The notes: generated by a model from the sequence alone, not told the origin. 64,000 nucleotides of DNA from DATBSL01 sp964561785 (GCA_964561785.1 CAZLRF010000004.1:1-64000), one strand, 5' to 3'; numbered from the stretch's first letter, positions 1 to 8,589 are shown. Made by a program: numbers and translations.

Positions 1-348
1 GCTGGCACCGACGCCCCGGGCCTGACCCGGCGCGCGGTGGCCGGCGCCCTCGACACGCTCGACGACGCCGACGTGGTCGTCGCCCCGAGCGGCGACGGGG
101 GCTACTCGCTCGTGGCCCTCGCCGCGCCGCACCCGGAGATCTTCTCCGGCGTCGCGTGGAGCACGCCGCGGGTCCTCGACGAGACCCGCGCGCGGGCGGC
201 CGCGGCCGGCCTGCGCCTCGCCGAGACGGCGCCTCTTCCCGACGTCGACACCCTCGAGGACGTTCGGTCGCTGCGGGGCGCGCCGGGGCTCCCGCCCGCC
301 CTCGCCTCCGCGGTCGCCCGAGCGCTCGGGGAGGTTGACCCGGTGTAA
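1..348 (+). CDS. DUF2064/TIGR04282-type glycosyltransferase-like protein, C-terminal part
   Basis: The reading frame is open from the first base, so the gene starts outside the window; 115 residues are visible. The fragment opens with GTDAPGL, resembling the G-[ST]-D-x-P-x-[LI] metal/nucleotide motif of the small GT-A-fold family TIGR04282 (DUF2064, related to CofC/MobA nucleotidyltransferases). It continues with VVAPSGDGGYSLVAL, matching the family's D-GG-Y-x-[LI] segment, and ends with a PDVDTLEDV element typical of the C-terminus. The substrate is unknown. The family often sits beside radical SAM or glycosyltransferase genes, but the upstream context is missing. The stop lies 24 bases before the kinase gene. 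Confidence 0.75.
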   Translation, partial: AGTDAPGLTRRAVAGALDTLDDADVVVAPSGDGGYSLVALAAPHPEIFSGVAWSTPRVLDETRARAAAAGLRLAETAPLPDVDTLEDVRSLRGAPGLPPALASAVARALGEVDPV

Positions 349-351
349 GAT
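346..351 (+). promoter_or_regulatory. possible -10 element (TAAGAT) for the kinase gene
   Basis: TAAGAT overlaps the stop codon of the upstream gene and lies 21 bases before the kinase ATG at 373. No good -35 hexamer is visible at the usual spacing. Weak prediction by position and sequence only. Confidence 0.25.
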
Positions 352-372
352 CCGCCCACCTCACCTTCCGAG

Positions 373-2556
373 ATGCCCAGGAGCCCCCTCCGCTCTCTCC
401 TGCACTACGAGGTCCTCGAGATGCTGGGCGAGGGCGGGATGGGGGTCGTCTACAAGGCGAGGGACACGCGCCTGCAGCGCCACGTGGCCCTCAAGGTCCT
501 GCCCGCCGACCGCTCGTCCGACCCCGTGCGCCGCGCCCGCCTGCTGCGCGAGGCCCGCGCCGCGGCCGCCCTCAGCCACCCCCACATCGTCACCGTCCAC
601 GACATCGCGAGCGACGGGGGAACCGACTTCATCGTGATGGAGCTGGTGAGCGGGCAGCCGCTCAGCCGGCTGATCCCCGAGCGGGGGCTGCCGGTGGGGG
701 ACGCGCTGCGCGTCGCGATCCAGGTCGCGGACGCGCTCGCCGCCGCCCACGCGGCGGGCGTCGTCCACCGGGACCTCAAGCCCGCGAACGTCGTGATCGC
801 GGCGGACGGCCGGGCCCGGGTGCTCGACTTCGGTCTCGCGACGTTCGCCGCCGAGGAGAGCGATCCCCGGGGCGAGCCGCTGACCCGCGAGGGCGCCGTC
901 GTGGGCACGATCGCCTACATGTCCCCGGAGCAGTCGGTGGGCGAGCCGGCCGACGGGCGGTCGGACATGTTCTCCTTCGGCCTCGTGCTCTACGAGATGC
1001 TGGCCGGGACGCCGCCCTTCAAAGGCCGCAGCACGGCCGAGCACTTCCACCTGCTCAACTACACCCTGCCCCCGCGGCTGCGCACGGTCCAGCCGGCCGT
1101 CCCCGAGGCGCTCGAGCGCGTGGTGATGCGGTTGCTCGAGCGTCGGCCGGAGGACCGCTACCCCGACATGCGCGAGGTCGAGCGGGAGCTGCGCGCGCTC
1201 GGCGGGGAGGCCGCCCTCGCGCCGGCGGGGAGCGCCCTCGCCGTGGACCGCGAGGCCCCCACCCTCGACCCCGACGCCGCCACCCTCGCGCGGCCGTTCC
1301 CGGCCGGCCCCGCGGCCGCCCCGAGCCGCCCGCCCCCGCCGGCCTCGGCGCGCGCGTCGATCGCGGTGCTGCCCTTCGCGAGCCTCTCCGCCGACGCCGA
1401 GGACGCCTTCACCGCGGCGGGGATCGCGTCCGAGATCATCGTGGCCCTCGGCGGCGTCCCCGACCTGCGCGTGGCCTCGGAGCTCGCGTCGTTCCGCTTC
1501 CGCGGGAACGACCTCGACCTCGGTCGGATCGCCGCCGAGCTGCGGACCCGCTACGTGCTCACCGGCAGCCTCCGCCGCTCCGGCGAGCGCATCCGCGTCC
1601 TCGCCGCCCTGACCGACGCCGAGGCGGGGGAGCAGATCTGGTCGAAGGCCTTCGACCGGCGGATGGCCGACATCTTCGCGGTCCAGGAGGAGATCGCGCG
1701 GGCGATCGTCGGGGCGACCGGGGGCGAGATCATCCGCGCGAGCTCGGAGCGGGCCCTGCGGTCCTCCCCGGAGCACCTCGACGCCTGGGGCCTGCTGCGC
1801 CGGGCCTACCACTTCTGGAACCACGCGTTCAGCTTCGAGGGGCTCGACGAGGCCCTCGCCCAGGCCCGGCGCGCCGTCCGGCTCGACCCCTCCTACGCCG
1901 CCGCCCACGCCTTCCTGGGCCTCTACCTGATCGAGCGCGTCATCCACGTCCTCACCCCGCGCGTCGAGGAGGAGCGGGAGGAGGCGCTCGCCGCGGCGGA
2001 GAAGGCGGTCGAGCTCGCCCCGCGCGACCCCCACGCGCTCGAGAACGCGGGGCTCGTCTTCTACCACTGCTCGCGGCACGAGCGGTCGGTCGGCACGCTG
2101 CGCCGCGCGGTCGAGATCGCGCCCTTCAACCTCGTGGCGTGGGGGTACCTGGCGATCAGCCTGGGGGTCGCGGGCGACGAAGGAGAGGCCGCGGAGGCCG
2201 GGCGCATCCTCGACCGGCTCCGGGAGACCGCGCCCGAGCACCCCTCGCTGCCCTACTGGCACTACTTCCAGGGGGCGGTCCTCACCCGGCAGGGCCGGCT
2301 CGATGAGGCCGCGGCCAGCGCCGGGCGCACGGTCGAGAGCCAGCCGCACTTCTTCCTCGCCTCGGTCATGCTGGCGAACGCGCTGGGCGCTCTCGGGCGC
2401 GCCGAGGAGGCGCGAGCGGCCTGGCGGCGCGTGGGGGCGGTCCACCCCGCGTTCACCGCCGCCGGCTACGCGGGCGAGATCCTGAAGCAGGCCCTCACCC
2501 CGGAGAGGGCCGAGCCGCACCTCGCCGGCCTGCGTGCGGCGGGCATCCTGGAGTGA
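373..2556 (+). CDS. Ser/Thr protein kinase with TolB-like and TPR domains
   Basis: A 727-residue protein, most likely cytoplasmic because no membrane segment is visible. Residues ~10-270 form a Hanks-type kinase domain: glycine loop LGEGGMGVVYKA, ATP lysine in VALKVLP, catalytic loop HRDLKPANV (~131), DFGLA (~150) and the activation segment GTIAYMSPEQ. A Pro/Ala-rich linker leads to a TolB/FlgO-like domain starting SIAVLPFASLSAD (~329) and running through RYVLTGSLRRSG and AVQEEIARAIV. This region is common in bacterial kinases and adenylate cyclases that carry TPRs. Residues ~470-727 are TPR-like helices. Probably a signalling kinase with a protein-interaction module; its targets cannot be read from the sequence. 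It may be transcribed alone. Confidence 0.9.
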   Translation: MPRSPLRSLLHYEVLEMLGEGGMGVVYKARDTRLQRHVALKVLPADRSSDPVRRARLLREARAAAALSHPHIVTVHDIASDGGTDFIVMELVSGQPLSRLIPERGLPVGDALRVAIQVADALAAAHAAGVVHRDLKPANVVIAADGRARVLDFGLATFAAEESDPRGEPLTREGAVVGTIAYMSPEQSVGEPADGRSDMFSFGLVLYEMLAGTPPFKGRSTAEHFHLLNYTLPPRLRTVQPAVPEALERVVMRLLERRPEDRYPDMREVERELRALGGEAALAPAGSALAVDREAPTLDPDAATLARPFPAGPAAAPSRPPPPASARASIAVLPFASLSADAEDAFTAAGIASEIIVALGGVPDLRVASELASFRFRGNDLDLGRIAAELRTRYVLTGSLRRSGERIRVLAALTDAEAGEQIWSKAFDRRMADIFAVQEEIARAIVGATGGEIIRASSERALRSSPEHLDAWGLLRRAYHFWNHAFSFEGLDEALAQARRAVRLDPSYAAAHAFLGLYLIERVIHVLTPRVEEEREEALAAAEKAVELAPRDPHALENAGLVFYHCSRHERSVGTLRRAVEIAPFNLVAWGYLAISLGVAGDEGEAAEAGRILDRLRETAPEHPSLPYWHYFQGAVLTRQGRLDEAAASAGRTVESQPHFFLASVMLANALGALGRAEEARAAWRRVGAVHPAFTAAGYAGEILKQALTPERAEPHLAGLRAAGILE

Positions 2557-2598
2557 GAGCGTCCCGCGCCGCCCGCGAGGGCGGCGAGAGGAGGTCCG

Positions 2599-3603
2599 AT
2601 GCGTCGGTTCGACGAGACGCCGTTCGAGGTGGTGGCCTCCGGCCTCGAGTACCCGGAGGGGCCCGTCGCGTGCGCGGACGGCAGCGTGCTGCTCGTCGAG
2701 GCGAAGGGCGGCCGCGTGACCCGCGTCCTTCCCGACGGGACGAAGACGACGGTCGCGACGCCCGGGGGAAGCCCGAACGGCGCCGCCTTCTCTCCCGACG
2801 GGAAGCTGTTCGTCTGCAACAGCGGGGGCTTCGAATGGATCCCGGTCGGGCCGCTGTGGATCACCGGCCCGCAGCCGGCGGGCTACGCGGGCGGCTCGAT
2901 CCAGAGCGTCGACGTCGCGACGGGGGCGGTCGAGACGCTGCACACCTCCTTCGCCACCGCGCACCCCGTCACGAAGCAGCCTCTCACGCTGCCCCTCAAG
3001 GGCCCGGACGACCTCGTGTTCGACGCCGCGGGTGGGCTGTGGTTCAGCGACTGGGGCAAGACGCGCTGGCGTGAGCGGGACGTGACCGGCGTCTACTACC
3101 GGCCCGCCGACGGGTCGGGCGTGACCGAGGCGGTCTTCCCGCTCTACGCGCCGAACGGGATCGCGCTGTCGCCCGACGGCTCGCGCCTCTACGTGGCCGA
3201 GACGTACTCGCGCCGCATCCTCCGCTGGGACCTGTCGGCACCCGGCCGGATCGCCCCCAACCCGAGGACGCTCGACGGGTCGTACCTCCTCACCGCGGCG
3301 ATGCCCGGGCAGGGCATCCTCGACTCGATGAAGGTCGACGCGGAGGGGAACGTCTGGGTGGCCACCATGCTGCCGAACGGCCCCGACCCCGCCTCGAACG
3401 GGGGCCTCACGATCGTCTCGCCGCAGGGCGAGGTCCTGCAGTTCCTCGAGATCGCGGTGGGGACGCCCGTCCCGCTCCCCTCGAACCTCTGCTTCGGCGG
3501 GGTGGACCGTCGGACCCTCTACGTGACGTGCGGGGCCACCGGCCTGCTGGTCGCGGCCCGCGTCGCGGTGCCGGGCCTCGTCCCGGTGGGGAGGGAGGCG
3601 TGA
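2599..3603 (+). CDS. SMP-30/gluconolactonase/LRE-family beta-propeller protein
   Basis: 334 residues starting at ATG 2599, with a clear AGGAGG ribosome-binding site 5 bases upstream. Repeated blade motifs are visible: LEYPEGPVA, PNGAAFSPDG, GPDDLVFDAAGGLWFSDWGK, PNGIALSPDGSRLYVAET and MKVDAEGNVWVATM. These match the SMP-30/gluconolactonase six-bladed propeller, including the acidic and Asn residues that bind divalent metal. Family members hydrolyse sugar lactones or other esters; the substrate here is unknown. No signal peptide is seen. The stop overlaps the GTG start of the next gene (GTGA), so it is translationally coupled to the dihaem cytochrome and belongs to the 2.6-7.2 kb operon. Confidence 0.88.
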   Translation: MRRFDETPFEVVASGLEYPEGPVACADGSVLLVEAKGGRVTRVLPDGTKTTVATPGGSPNGAAFSPDGKLFVCNSGGFEWIPVGPLWITGPQPAGYAGGSIQSVDVATGAVETLHTSFATAHPVTKQPLTLPLKGPDDLVFDAAGGLWFSDWGKTRWRERDVTGVYYRPADGSGVTEAVFPLYAPNGIALSPDGSRLYVAETYSRRILRWDLSAPGRIAPNPRTLDGSYLLTAAMPGQGILDSMKVDAEGNVWVATMLPNGPDPASNGGLTIVSPQGEVLQFLEIAVGTPVPLPSNLCFGGVDRRTLYVTCGATGLLVAARVAVPGLVPVGREA

Positions 3604-5651
3604 GGCGGCTCGTGGGCCGGCTGCTGCGCTGGGCGCTCGCCCTCTTCGTGGTCGGGACGATCGCCGTCCTCTGGCTGATCCACCGGCCGGCGCGCCACGT
3701 CCCGTCCGTGCCGCCGATCGACGCGTACGTCTACCTCGACCAGGGCTGGGGACGGGAGCGCGCCTCGGCGGGGCGCGAGGCGTACTACTACACGCCCCAG
3801 GGCACGTCGCTCGAGGGCCTGCGCTACGACTGGCTCGTCCACCTCGAGATGCCGTGGGGCACGGCGCGCTTCGCCGACCCCGCCCACCTGCGCTCGTACG
3901 GGTTCATCGTGGACCCCGAGCCGACCCCGGCGAACCCCGACCAGCTTCCGGTCGGCTTCGCGAGGCGGTTCGACCCGGAGGTCGGCGAGGCGCTGCTCGA
4001 CCTCACCTGCGCCGCGTGCCACAGCGGGCAGCTCGTCGTCGACCGCGGCGGCACCCGCACCGCCCTGCGCGTCGACGGCGGGCCGGCGAGCCACGCCTTC
4101 ACGACCGCGACGCTCGGCCACTTCGTGCCGACCCTCGCCGCCTCGCTCGCGAGCACGTACCTCAACCCCATCAAGTTCCGGCGGTTCGGCCGGAAGGTGC
4201 TCGGCGAAGGTGGCTTCGCGCGGGGCAAGGACCGGCTCCACGACGACCTCGGGGAGGTCCTCGGCGCGCTCCTGCGCCGCGGCTGGAACGACTCCCGCAG
4301 GCACCTCTACCCGGTCGAGGAGGGCTTCGGGCGGACCGACGCGCTCGCCCGCATCGGGAACACCGTCTTCGGCGAAGCGCTCGACGGGGCCAACGACTCC
4401 GTCGGCGACGCGCCGGTCAGCTACCCGTACGTCTGGAACATCTGGAAGCTCGACTGGGTGCAGTACAACGCCTCGGTCAGCCAGCCGATGGCCCGCAACA
4501 TGGGCGAGGCGTTCGGGGTCGGCGCGCGCATCCACCTGCTCGACCGCTTCGGGCGCCCCCTGCCTCCCGGGGAGCGCTTCCGTACGTCGGTCCTCGTCGA
4601 GAACCTGCACCGGATCGAGGCGAACCTCCAGCGCCTCGAGCCGCCGAGGTGGCCCGAGGATGTCCTCGGGCCGATCGATCGGGCGAAGGCCGAGCGCGGG
4701 CGCGTTCTCTTCGAGCAGAACTGCCGGCACTGCCACGGGCCGTTCGACCACCCCGCGCCGATGCGGGCCCTCCTCGATCCGCTCCGGTCGGACGCGGACC
4801 CCCTGTGGAAGGTGACGATCGTTCCGATCACCGAGGTCGGCACCGACCCGACGGCGGCCATGAACTTCGTCCGCCGCACCGTGGACCTCACGAAGACCGG
4901 GCTCGCCCCGGAGGAGGTGCTCGCCGCCGCGAAGCCGGTCTTCGAGGAGGCGCGGCGGCGGCTCGTGCTGCTCGAGGCGCAGGTGGCGGAGGCCGTCGCG
5001 AAGGGCGACCCGGCGGCGGCCGAGCTCGGGAGGGCCGCGGGCTACGAGGAAGAGCGCATCGAGAAGGCCGAGTCCGCGATCGCGAAGCTCGACGTGAGCC
5101 GCGTGCCGCTCGGGCTCGCCCTCAACGTCCTCGGCCTGATCGCCCGCGAGCGTCACTACGACGAGCGCGGGTACTCCGCCGAGGTGCGCGCCTGCCTCGA
5201 CGGCTTCGGGAGCCTCGACCTGCCGGAGATCGTGGCGGCGTACAAGTCGCGTCCGCTCGCCGGCGTGTGGGCCACGGGGCCCTTCCTCCACAACGGCTCG
5301 GTGCCCACGCTCTACCAGCTGCTCTCGCCCCACGACGAGCGCGACTCGCGCTTCTTCGTGAGCCCGGGCTCGTTCGACCCCGTCGCGGTCGGCCTCGACC
5401 CGAAGGCGCGCGGGGACGGCTTCTGGTACGACACGCGGCTCCCCGGGAACGCGAACGTCGGCCACGAGTTCCGCGCGGGGTACGTGCCCGGCAAGATGGA
5501 CGAGGACGACCCGCAGTACGGGGTGATCGGGCCCCCGCTCACGCCGGACGAGCGCTGGGCGCTCGTCGAGTACCTGAAGATCCACGAGGACCCGGCGACG
5601 CCGCCCGGGCGCGTGCCCCCGACCTGCGGGATCGCCGAGGAGGGACGATGA
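3600..5651 (+). CDS. RoxA-like dihaem cytochrome c (peroxidase/oxygenase family)
   Basis: 683 residues from GTG 3600, which overlaps the previous stop by four bases; longer in-frame starts would run into the upstream gene. The N-terminus is a signal anchor (about residues 8-27, rich in Leu, Val and Ile), so the protein faces the periplasm. Two haem c motifs are visible, CAACH at 137-141 and CRHCH at 375-379. A C-terminal GPFLHNGSVPTLYQLL motif is typical of the RoxA/cytochrome c peroxidase-like group. Length and motif layout resemble rubber oxygenase RoxA (about 680 residues, two haems), but many family members have unproven roles. The ATG of the catalase-family gene overlaps its stop, implying joint production. 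A haem peroxidase or oxygenase acting on an organic hydroperoxide or lipid is plausible; the substrate is inference. Confidence 0.82.
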   Translation: MRRLVGRLLRWALALFVVGTIAVLWLIHRPARHVPSVPPIDAYVYLDQGWGRERASAGREAYYYTPQGTSLEGLRYDWLVHLEMPWGTARFADPAHLRSYGFIVDPEPTPANPDQLPVGFARRFDPEVGEALLDLTCAACHSGQLVVDRGGTRTALRVDGGPASHAFTTATLGHFVPTLAASLASTYLNPIKFRRFGRKVLGEGGFARGKDRLHDDLGEVLGALLRRGWNDSRRHLYPVEEGFGRTDALARIGNTVFGEALDGANDSVGDAPVSYPYVWNIWKLDWVQYNASVSQPMARNMGEAFGVGARIHLLDRFGRPLPPGERFRTSVLVENLHRIEANLQRLEPPRWPEDVLGPIDRAKAERGRVLFEQNCRHCHGPFDHPAPMRALLDPLRSDADPLWKVTIVPITEVGTDPTAAMNFVRRTVDLTKTGLAPEEVLAAAKPVFEEARRRLVLLEAQVAEAVAKGDPAAAELGRAAGYEEERIEKAESAIAKLDVSRVPLGLALNVLGLIARERHYDERGYSAEVRACLDGFGSLDLPEIVAAYKSRPLAGVWATGPFLHNGSVPTLYQLLSPHDERDSRFFVSPGSFDPVAVGLDPKARGDGFWYDTRLPGNANVGHEFRAGYVPGKMDEDDPQYGVIGPPLTPDERWALVEYLKIHEDPATPPGRVPPTCGIAEEGR

Positions 5652-6796
5652 CCAGGACCCGCGCGGCGCGTCGCCTTCTCGTCGCCTTTCTGCTGCTCCT
5701 CGTCGCGGCCGGGGCCCTCGTCGCCCGCGCGCTGCGCGAGCCGTGGCCGGCGGAGCAGGGCGTGAGCGTCTCGCCCGACGAGGATGCCTACGTCTCCCGG
5801 ATCGTGGCCTCGGCGGTGTCGATGGTCGACGCCGCCCGCGTCGAGGGCCGGCCATTCACCCGCGACGTCCACTCGAAGGCCCACGGCTGCGTGAAGGCCC
5901 GCTTCGAGGTCGGCGATCTCGAGCCCCGGCTGCGCCACGGCCTCTTCGGCCGGCCGGGCGCGTACGACGCGTGGCTGCGCTTCTCGAGCGGGGACACCCG
6001 CGTCCAGTCCGATCTCGTGCGGGACGCGCGCGGCTTCGCCCTCAAGGTCATGGGCGTGCCGGGCGAGAAGCTCCTCCCGGCGGAGAAGCACGAGCAGACG
6101 CAGGACTTCGTGATGATCGACTCACGGCAGTTCTTCATCCGCACGCTCCCGGACTACGAGGCGTTCACGGCGGCCCTCGCGCGAGGCAGCCGCTACGGCT
6201 GGTTCTTCGACGGCTTCTCGCCCTTCCCCTGGCGCTGGCGCCTGCGCGAGCTCGTCCTCGCCGCCCGCACCCTGAAGGCGCCGCCCGCCAGCCTGCTCGA
6301 GACGCAGTTCCACAGCCTGTCCGCCTACCGCCTCGGCCCGAGCCAGTTCGTCAAGTACTCGGCTCGGCCCTGCCGGGAGCAGAAGCCGCCCCGGCGGGAC
6401 GAGGGCGAGAGCATGCTGCGCGAGGCGCTGAAGGCGGACCTCTCCCGGGGCGAGGGGTGCTTCGACCTTCTCGTCCAGCTCCAGGTGCCGGGGAAGAACA
6501 TGCCGGTCGAGGACGCGACGGTGGCCTGGTCCGAGGAGGACTCGCCCTTCCTGAAGGCGGCCCGGGTCACGATCCCGCGCCAGCGGTTCGACACGCCGGA
6601 GCAGAACGCCTTCTGCGAGGACCTCTCGTTCACCCCCTGGCACGCGCTGCCCGCGCACGAGCCGGTCGGGGTCATGAACCGCGTGCGACGCGCCCTCTAC
6701 CAGGAGATCTCCCGCTACCGGCACGCGAAGAACGCGGCTCCCCGCGCCGAGCCTCGCGGCTTCTGCCTCGACCTCACCGGCGCGACGTGCGACTAG
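5648..6796 (+). CDS. catalase-family haem protein (y4iL/SrpA-like)
   Basis: 382 residues starting at ATG 5648, overlapping the cytochrome stop (ATGA). An N-terminal hydrophobic stretch after a basic start (LLVAFLLLLVAAGALVA) is a signal peptide or anchor. The core matches the short, divergent catalase-like family rather than classical catalase: distal-side segment FTRDVHSKAHGC, then AWLRFSSGD, DARGFALKVMGVPGEK, QDFVMIDSRQFF, and near the end LYQEISRYRHAKN, which would carry the proximal Tyr haem ligand. Such proteins use haem with peroxides or lipid hydroperoxides. Together with the coupled dihaem cytochrome this suggests an extracytoplasmic peroxide or oxylipin pathway (inference). Confidence 0.85.
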   Translation: MTRTRAARRLLVAFLLLLVAAGALVARALREPWPAEQGVSVSPDEDAYVSRIVASAVSMVDAARVEGRPFTRDVHSKAHGCVKARFEVGDLEPRLRHGLFGRPGAYDAWLRFSSGDTRVQSDLVRDARGFALKVMGVPGEKLLPAEKHEQTQDFVMIDSRQFFIRTLPDYEAFTAALARGSRYGWFFDGFSPFPWRWRLRELVLAARTLKAPPASLLETQFHSLSAYRLGPSQFVKYSARPCREQKPPRRDEGESMLREALKADLSRGEGCFDLLVQLQVPGKNMPVEDATVAWSEEDSPFLKAARVTIPRQRFDTPEQNAFCEDLSFTPWHALPAHEPVGVMNRVRRALYQEISRYRHAKNAAPRAEPRGFCLDLTGATCD

Positions 6797-6814
6797 CCAG
6801 GCGAGGAGGACCGG

Positions 6815-7186
6815 ATGGCCGACGTGAAGACCTATCTCGAGGCGGTGATGACGCTCGACGAGGCCCCCCTCAAGCTCGAGCCGGGCCAGGTGATCTTCTC
6901 CGCCGGCGAGCCGGGCCGGGAGATGTTCATCGTCCGCACCGGCAGCGTGGACCTGCGGATCGGGGAGACGCTGCTCGAGACCGTCGAGCAGGGGGGCATC
7001 TTCGGCGAGCTCGCGCTCGTCGACCCCGCGCCCCGCAGCGCGACCGCGGTCGCCGGTCCCGGCTGCACGGTCGTCCTCGTCGACGCCGCCTCCTTCAACG
7101 ACCTGGTCCGCCGGGTCCCCGGCCTCGCGCTCGAGGTCATGAAGGTCATGGCGCGGCGCCTGCGCCGCACGAACCCGAGCCCCTGA
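6815..7186 (+). CDS. stand-alone cyclic nucleotide-binding domain protein
   Basis: 123 residues, ATG preceded by GAGGAGG. The whole protein is one CRP/cNMP-type beta-barrel: LEPGQVIFSAGEPGREMFIV, then VEQGGIFGELALVD, where GELAL matches the phosphate-binding cassette, then PRSATAVA with the conserved Arg. There is no helix-turn-helix, kinase or channel domain, so it is probably a regulatory subunit or sensor. It sits 18 bases after the catalase-family gene and probably shares its transcript. Its stop faces the folE stop with only 4 bases between. Confidence 0.88.
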   Translation: MADVKTYLEAVMTLDEAPLKLEPGQVIFSAGEPGREMFIVRTGSVDLRIGETLLETVEQGGIFGELALVDPAPRSATAVAGPGCTVVLVDAASFNDLVRRVPGLALEVMKVMARRLRRTNPSP

Positions 7187-7190
7187 GGGG

Positions 7191-7769
7191 TCAGAAGGTC
7201 GGCTTGCCGCCCCGGCGGATGAGCTCGAGGAACTCCTCCCGCGTGGGCTGGCGGTCGCGGAACCCGCCGAGCATGCAGGAGGTCACCGCCACCGCGTTCT
7301 GCTTCTCGACCCCGCGCATCATCATGCAGAAGTGCACCGCCTCGATCACGACGCCCACGCCACGCGGGTGGATGGCGTCGCGGATCGTCTCCGCGATCTG
7401 GACGGTGAGCCGCTCCTGCACCTGCAGCCGCCGGGCGAACATGTCCACGAGCCGCGGGATCTTCGAGAGGCCGATCACCTTCCCGTTCGGGATGTAGGCC
7501 ACGTGGGCCTTGCCGTGGAAGGGCAGCAGGTGGTGCTCGCACATCGAGAAGACGTCGATGTCCTTGACGAGCACCATCTCGTCGTAGCCGACGCTGTAGA
7601 GGGCCTCGTTGACGAGGGCGCGGGGGTCCTCGTGGTAGCCCTTGGTGAGGAACCGGAGGGCCTTCTCGACCCGGGCCGGGGTCTTGTCGAGGCCCTCGCG
7701 GTCGGGGTCCTCGCCGAGGCCGGCGAGGAGAGTGCGCACGGCGTCCTGCATGGGGGTTCGGTCGGTCAT
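7191..7769 (-). CDS. folE: GTP cyclohydrolase I
   Basis: 192 residues. Converts GTP to 7,8-dihydroneopterin triphosphate, first step of tetrahydrofolate (and queuosine-type) pteridine synthesis, in the cytoplasm. Signature blocks: DPDREGLDKTPARV, DIDVFSMCEHHLLPFHGKAHV with a zinc Cys and His, and VEAVHFCMMMRGVEKQ with the second zinc Cys. The ATG overlaps the stop of the upstream nucleotidyltransferase gene by four bases (ATGA), so folE is the last gene of a three-gene operon. Length is normal for the family. Confidence 0.97.
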   Translation of the reverse strand: MTDRTPMQDAVRTLLAGLGEDPDREGLDKTPARVEKALRFLTKGYHEDPRALVNEALYSVGYDEMVLVKDIDVFSMCEHHLLPFHGKAHVAYIPNGKVIGLSKIPRLVDMFARRLQVQERLTVQIAETIRDAIHPRGVGVVIEAVHFCMMMRGVEKQNAVAVTSCMLGGFRDRQPTREEFLELIRRGGKPTF

Positions 7770-8317
7770 GATCGGTCCTTCGTTCCCTCGTCCCGGCGAC
7801 CGGCCAGGACGTCCAGGAGCCTCCTGCGGAACGACGCGGGGTCGATCGCAGGAAAGCGGTAGAGGCGGGGCTCGATCGCCTCGAACAGCTCGAGGAGCCG
7901 TCCCGGTTCGACGAGGCCGCGGTCGAGCATCTGGAGGACGTCCTCCGTGTCCTTCGCGTGGCCTCGCTGGATCTTCGCGAGCGCCTGCGCGTACGGGTCG
8001 TAGTGGCGGTACGTGACAAGCCCCTCGCGGGCGGCGGGGAGGCTCCTCTCCCGCCACCCGGGCAGCTCGGGGATGAAGTGGGCGGGGCTCGCGATCTCGA
8101 CGTTGAGCTCGAGCTCCTCCTTGAGGCGCTGGATGGCCCGGTAGAGCGAGTCGCGCTCCGGCACGATGAGGATGTCGGCGTCGACCGTGCTCTCGCGCCA
8201 GCCGAGCAGGACGGCGGTCGCGCCGCCCGTGAGGTAGACCTCCGTCTCGCCGTCGGCGTCACGCGCCAGCTCCCGGAGGAAGCGCCGGAGCCGCTCGGCG
8301 TCCGCTAGCCGACGCAT
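7766..8317 (-). CDS. DUF6036-like nucleotidyltransferase-fold protein
   Basis: 183 residues from ATG 8317. Near the N-terminus EVYLTGGATAVLLGWRESTVDADI has the GG-x(n)-D-x-D pattern of minimal nucleotidyltransferases, as in the DUF6036 and AbiEii-type families; two Asp residues in VDADI could bind metal. The C-terminal half is helical (YAQALAKIQRGHAKDTEDVLQML), a block typical of this family. The start lies inside the preceding 90-residue gene (13-base overlap) and the stop overlaps the folE start. A pair of small protein plus nucleotidyltransferase resembles MNT/HEPN- or AbiE-like modules, but no toxin motif is seen. Confidence 0.7.
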   Translation of the reverse strand: MRRLADAERLRRFLRELARDADGETEVYLTGGATAVLLGWRESTVDADILIVPERDSLYRAIQRLKEELELNVEIASPAHFIPELPGWRERSLPAAREGLVTYRHYDPYAQALAKIQRGHAKDTEDVLQMLDRGLVEPGRLLELFEAIEPRLYRFPAIDPASFRRRLLDVLAGRRDEGTKDRS

Positions 8318-8577
8318 TCGAGCGCGTCCTCGAAGCTCGTGAGGCGGCGGAGGAGCGCGTTGTAGCGCGAGTGGGCCGAGTCGGGGTCCTCGCCGGCGAG
8401 CCGCTCGTAGAGCCGGTGCTCCGGGTCCTGCAGGGGGCGGTCGACCGGCAGCCCCTGCCTCCTCAACCGGGGTGCGCCGATCGAGACGAGCAGCGCCTCC
8501 TCGGTCTCCCGCGACGCCGCGAGGTCCCGCAGGCCCTTGGCCACGAGGTCGCCTCCCGGCAGGTGGTCGAGGTCCAC
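8305..8577 (-). CDS. small conserved-looking protein paired with the nucleotidyltransferase
   Basis: 90 residues from GTG 8577; an in-frame TAG just upstream makes GTG the only usable start. The sequence is soluble and helical, rich in Leu, Arg and Glu, with GLRDLAASRETEEALLVSIG and SRYNALLRRLTSFEDALE. I do not recognise a named domain. Its 13-base overlap with the nucleotidyltransferase gene indicates co-translation and probably a complex. Possible roles are an antitoxin-like partner or a targeting subunit; this is inference from gene arrangement only. Confidence 0.6.
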   Translation of the reverse strand: MDLDHLPGGDLVAKGLRDLAASRETEEALLVSIGAPRLRRQGLPVDRPLQDPEHRLYERLAGEDPDSAHSRYNALLRRLTSFEDALECVG

Positions 8578-8583
8578 GAGGCC

Positions 8584-8589
8584 ATTCTA
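8584..8589 (-). promoter_or_regulatory. -10 element TAGAAT, six bases before GTG 8577
   Basis: Read on the minus strand, TAGAAT is followed by exactly six bases and then the GTG start of the 90-residue gene. Transcription would start at or next to the start codon, giving a leaderless mRNA. The same spacing is seen before 14177 and 21122. No convincing -35 element. Confidence 0.4.

Noticed and set aside
361..2964. An 867-codon minus-strand frame opposite the first kinase
   Set aside because: The opposite strand carries full kinase motifs; this frame is compositional shadow.
7180..7190. CCCC-TGA-GGGG as a two-way terminator between the cNMP protein and folE
   Set aside because: Only a 4-bp stem with a 3-base loop and no T-run; too weak to call.
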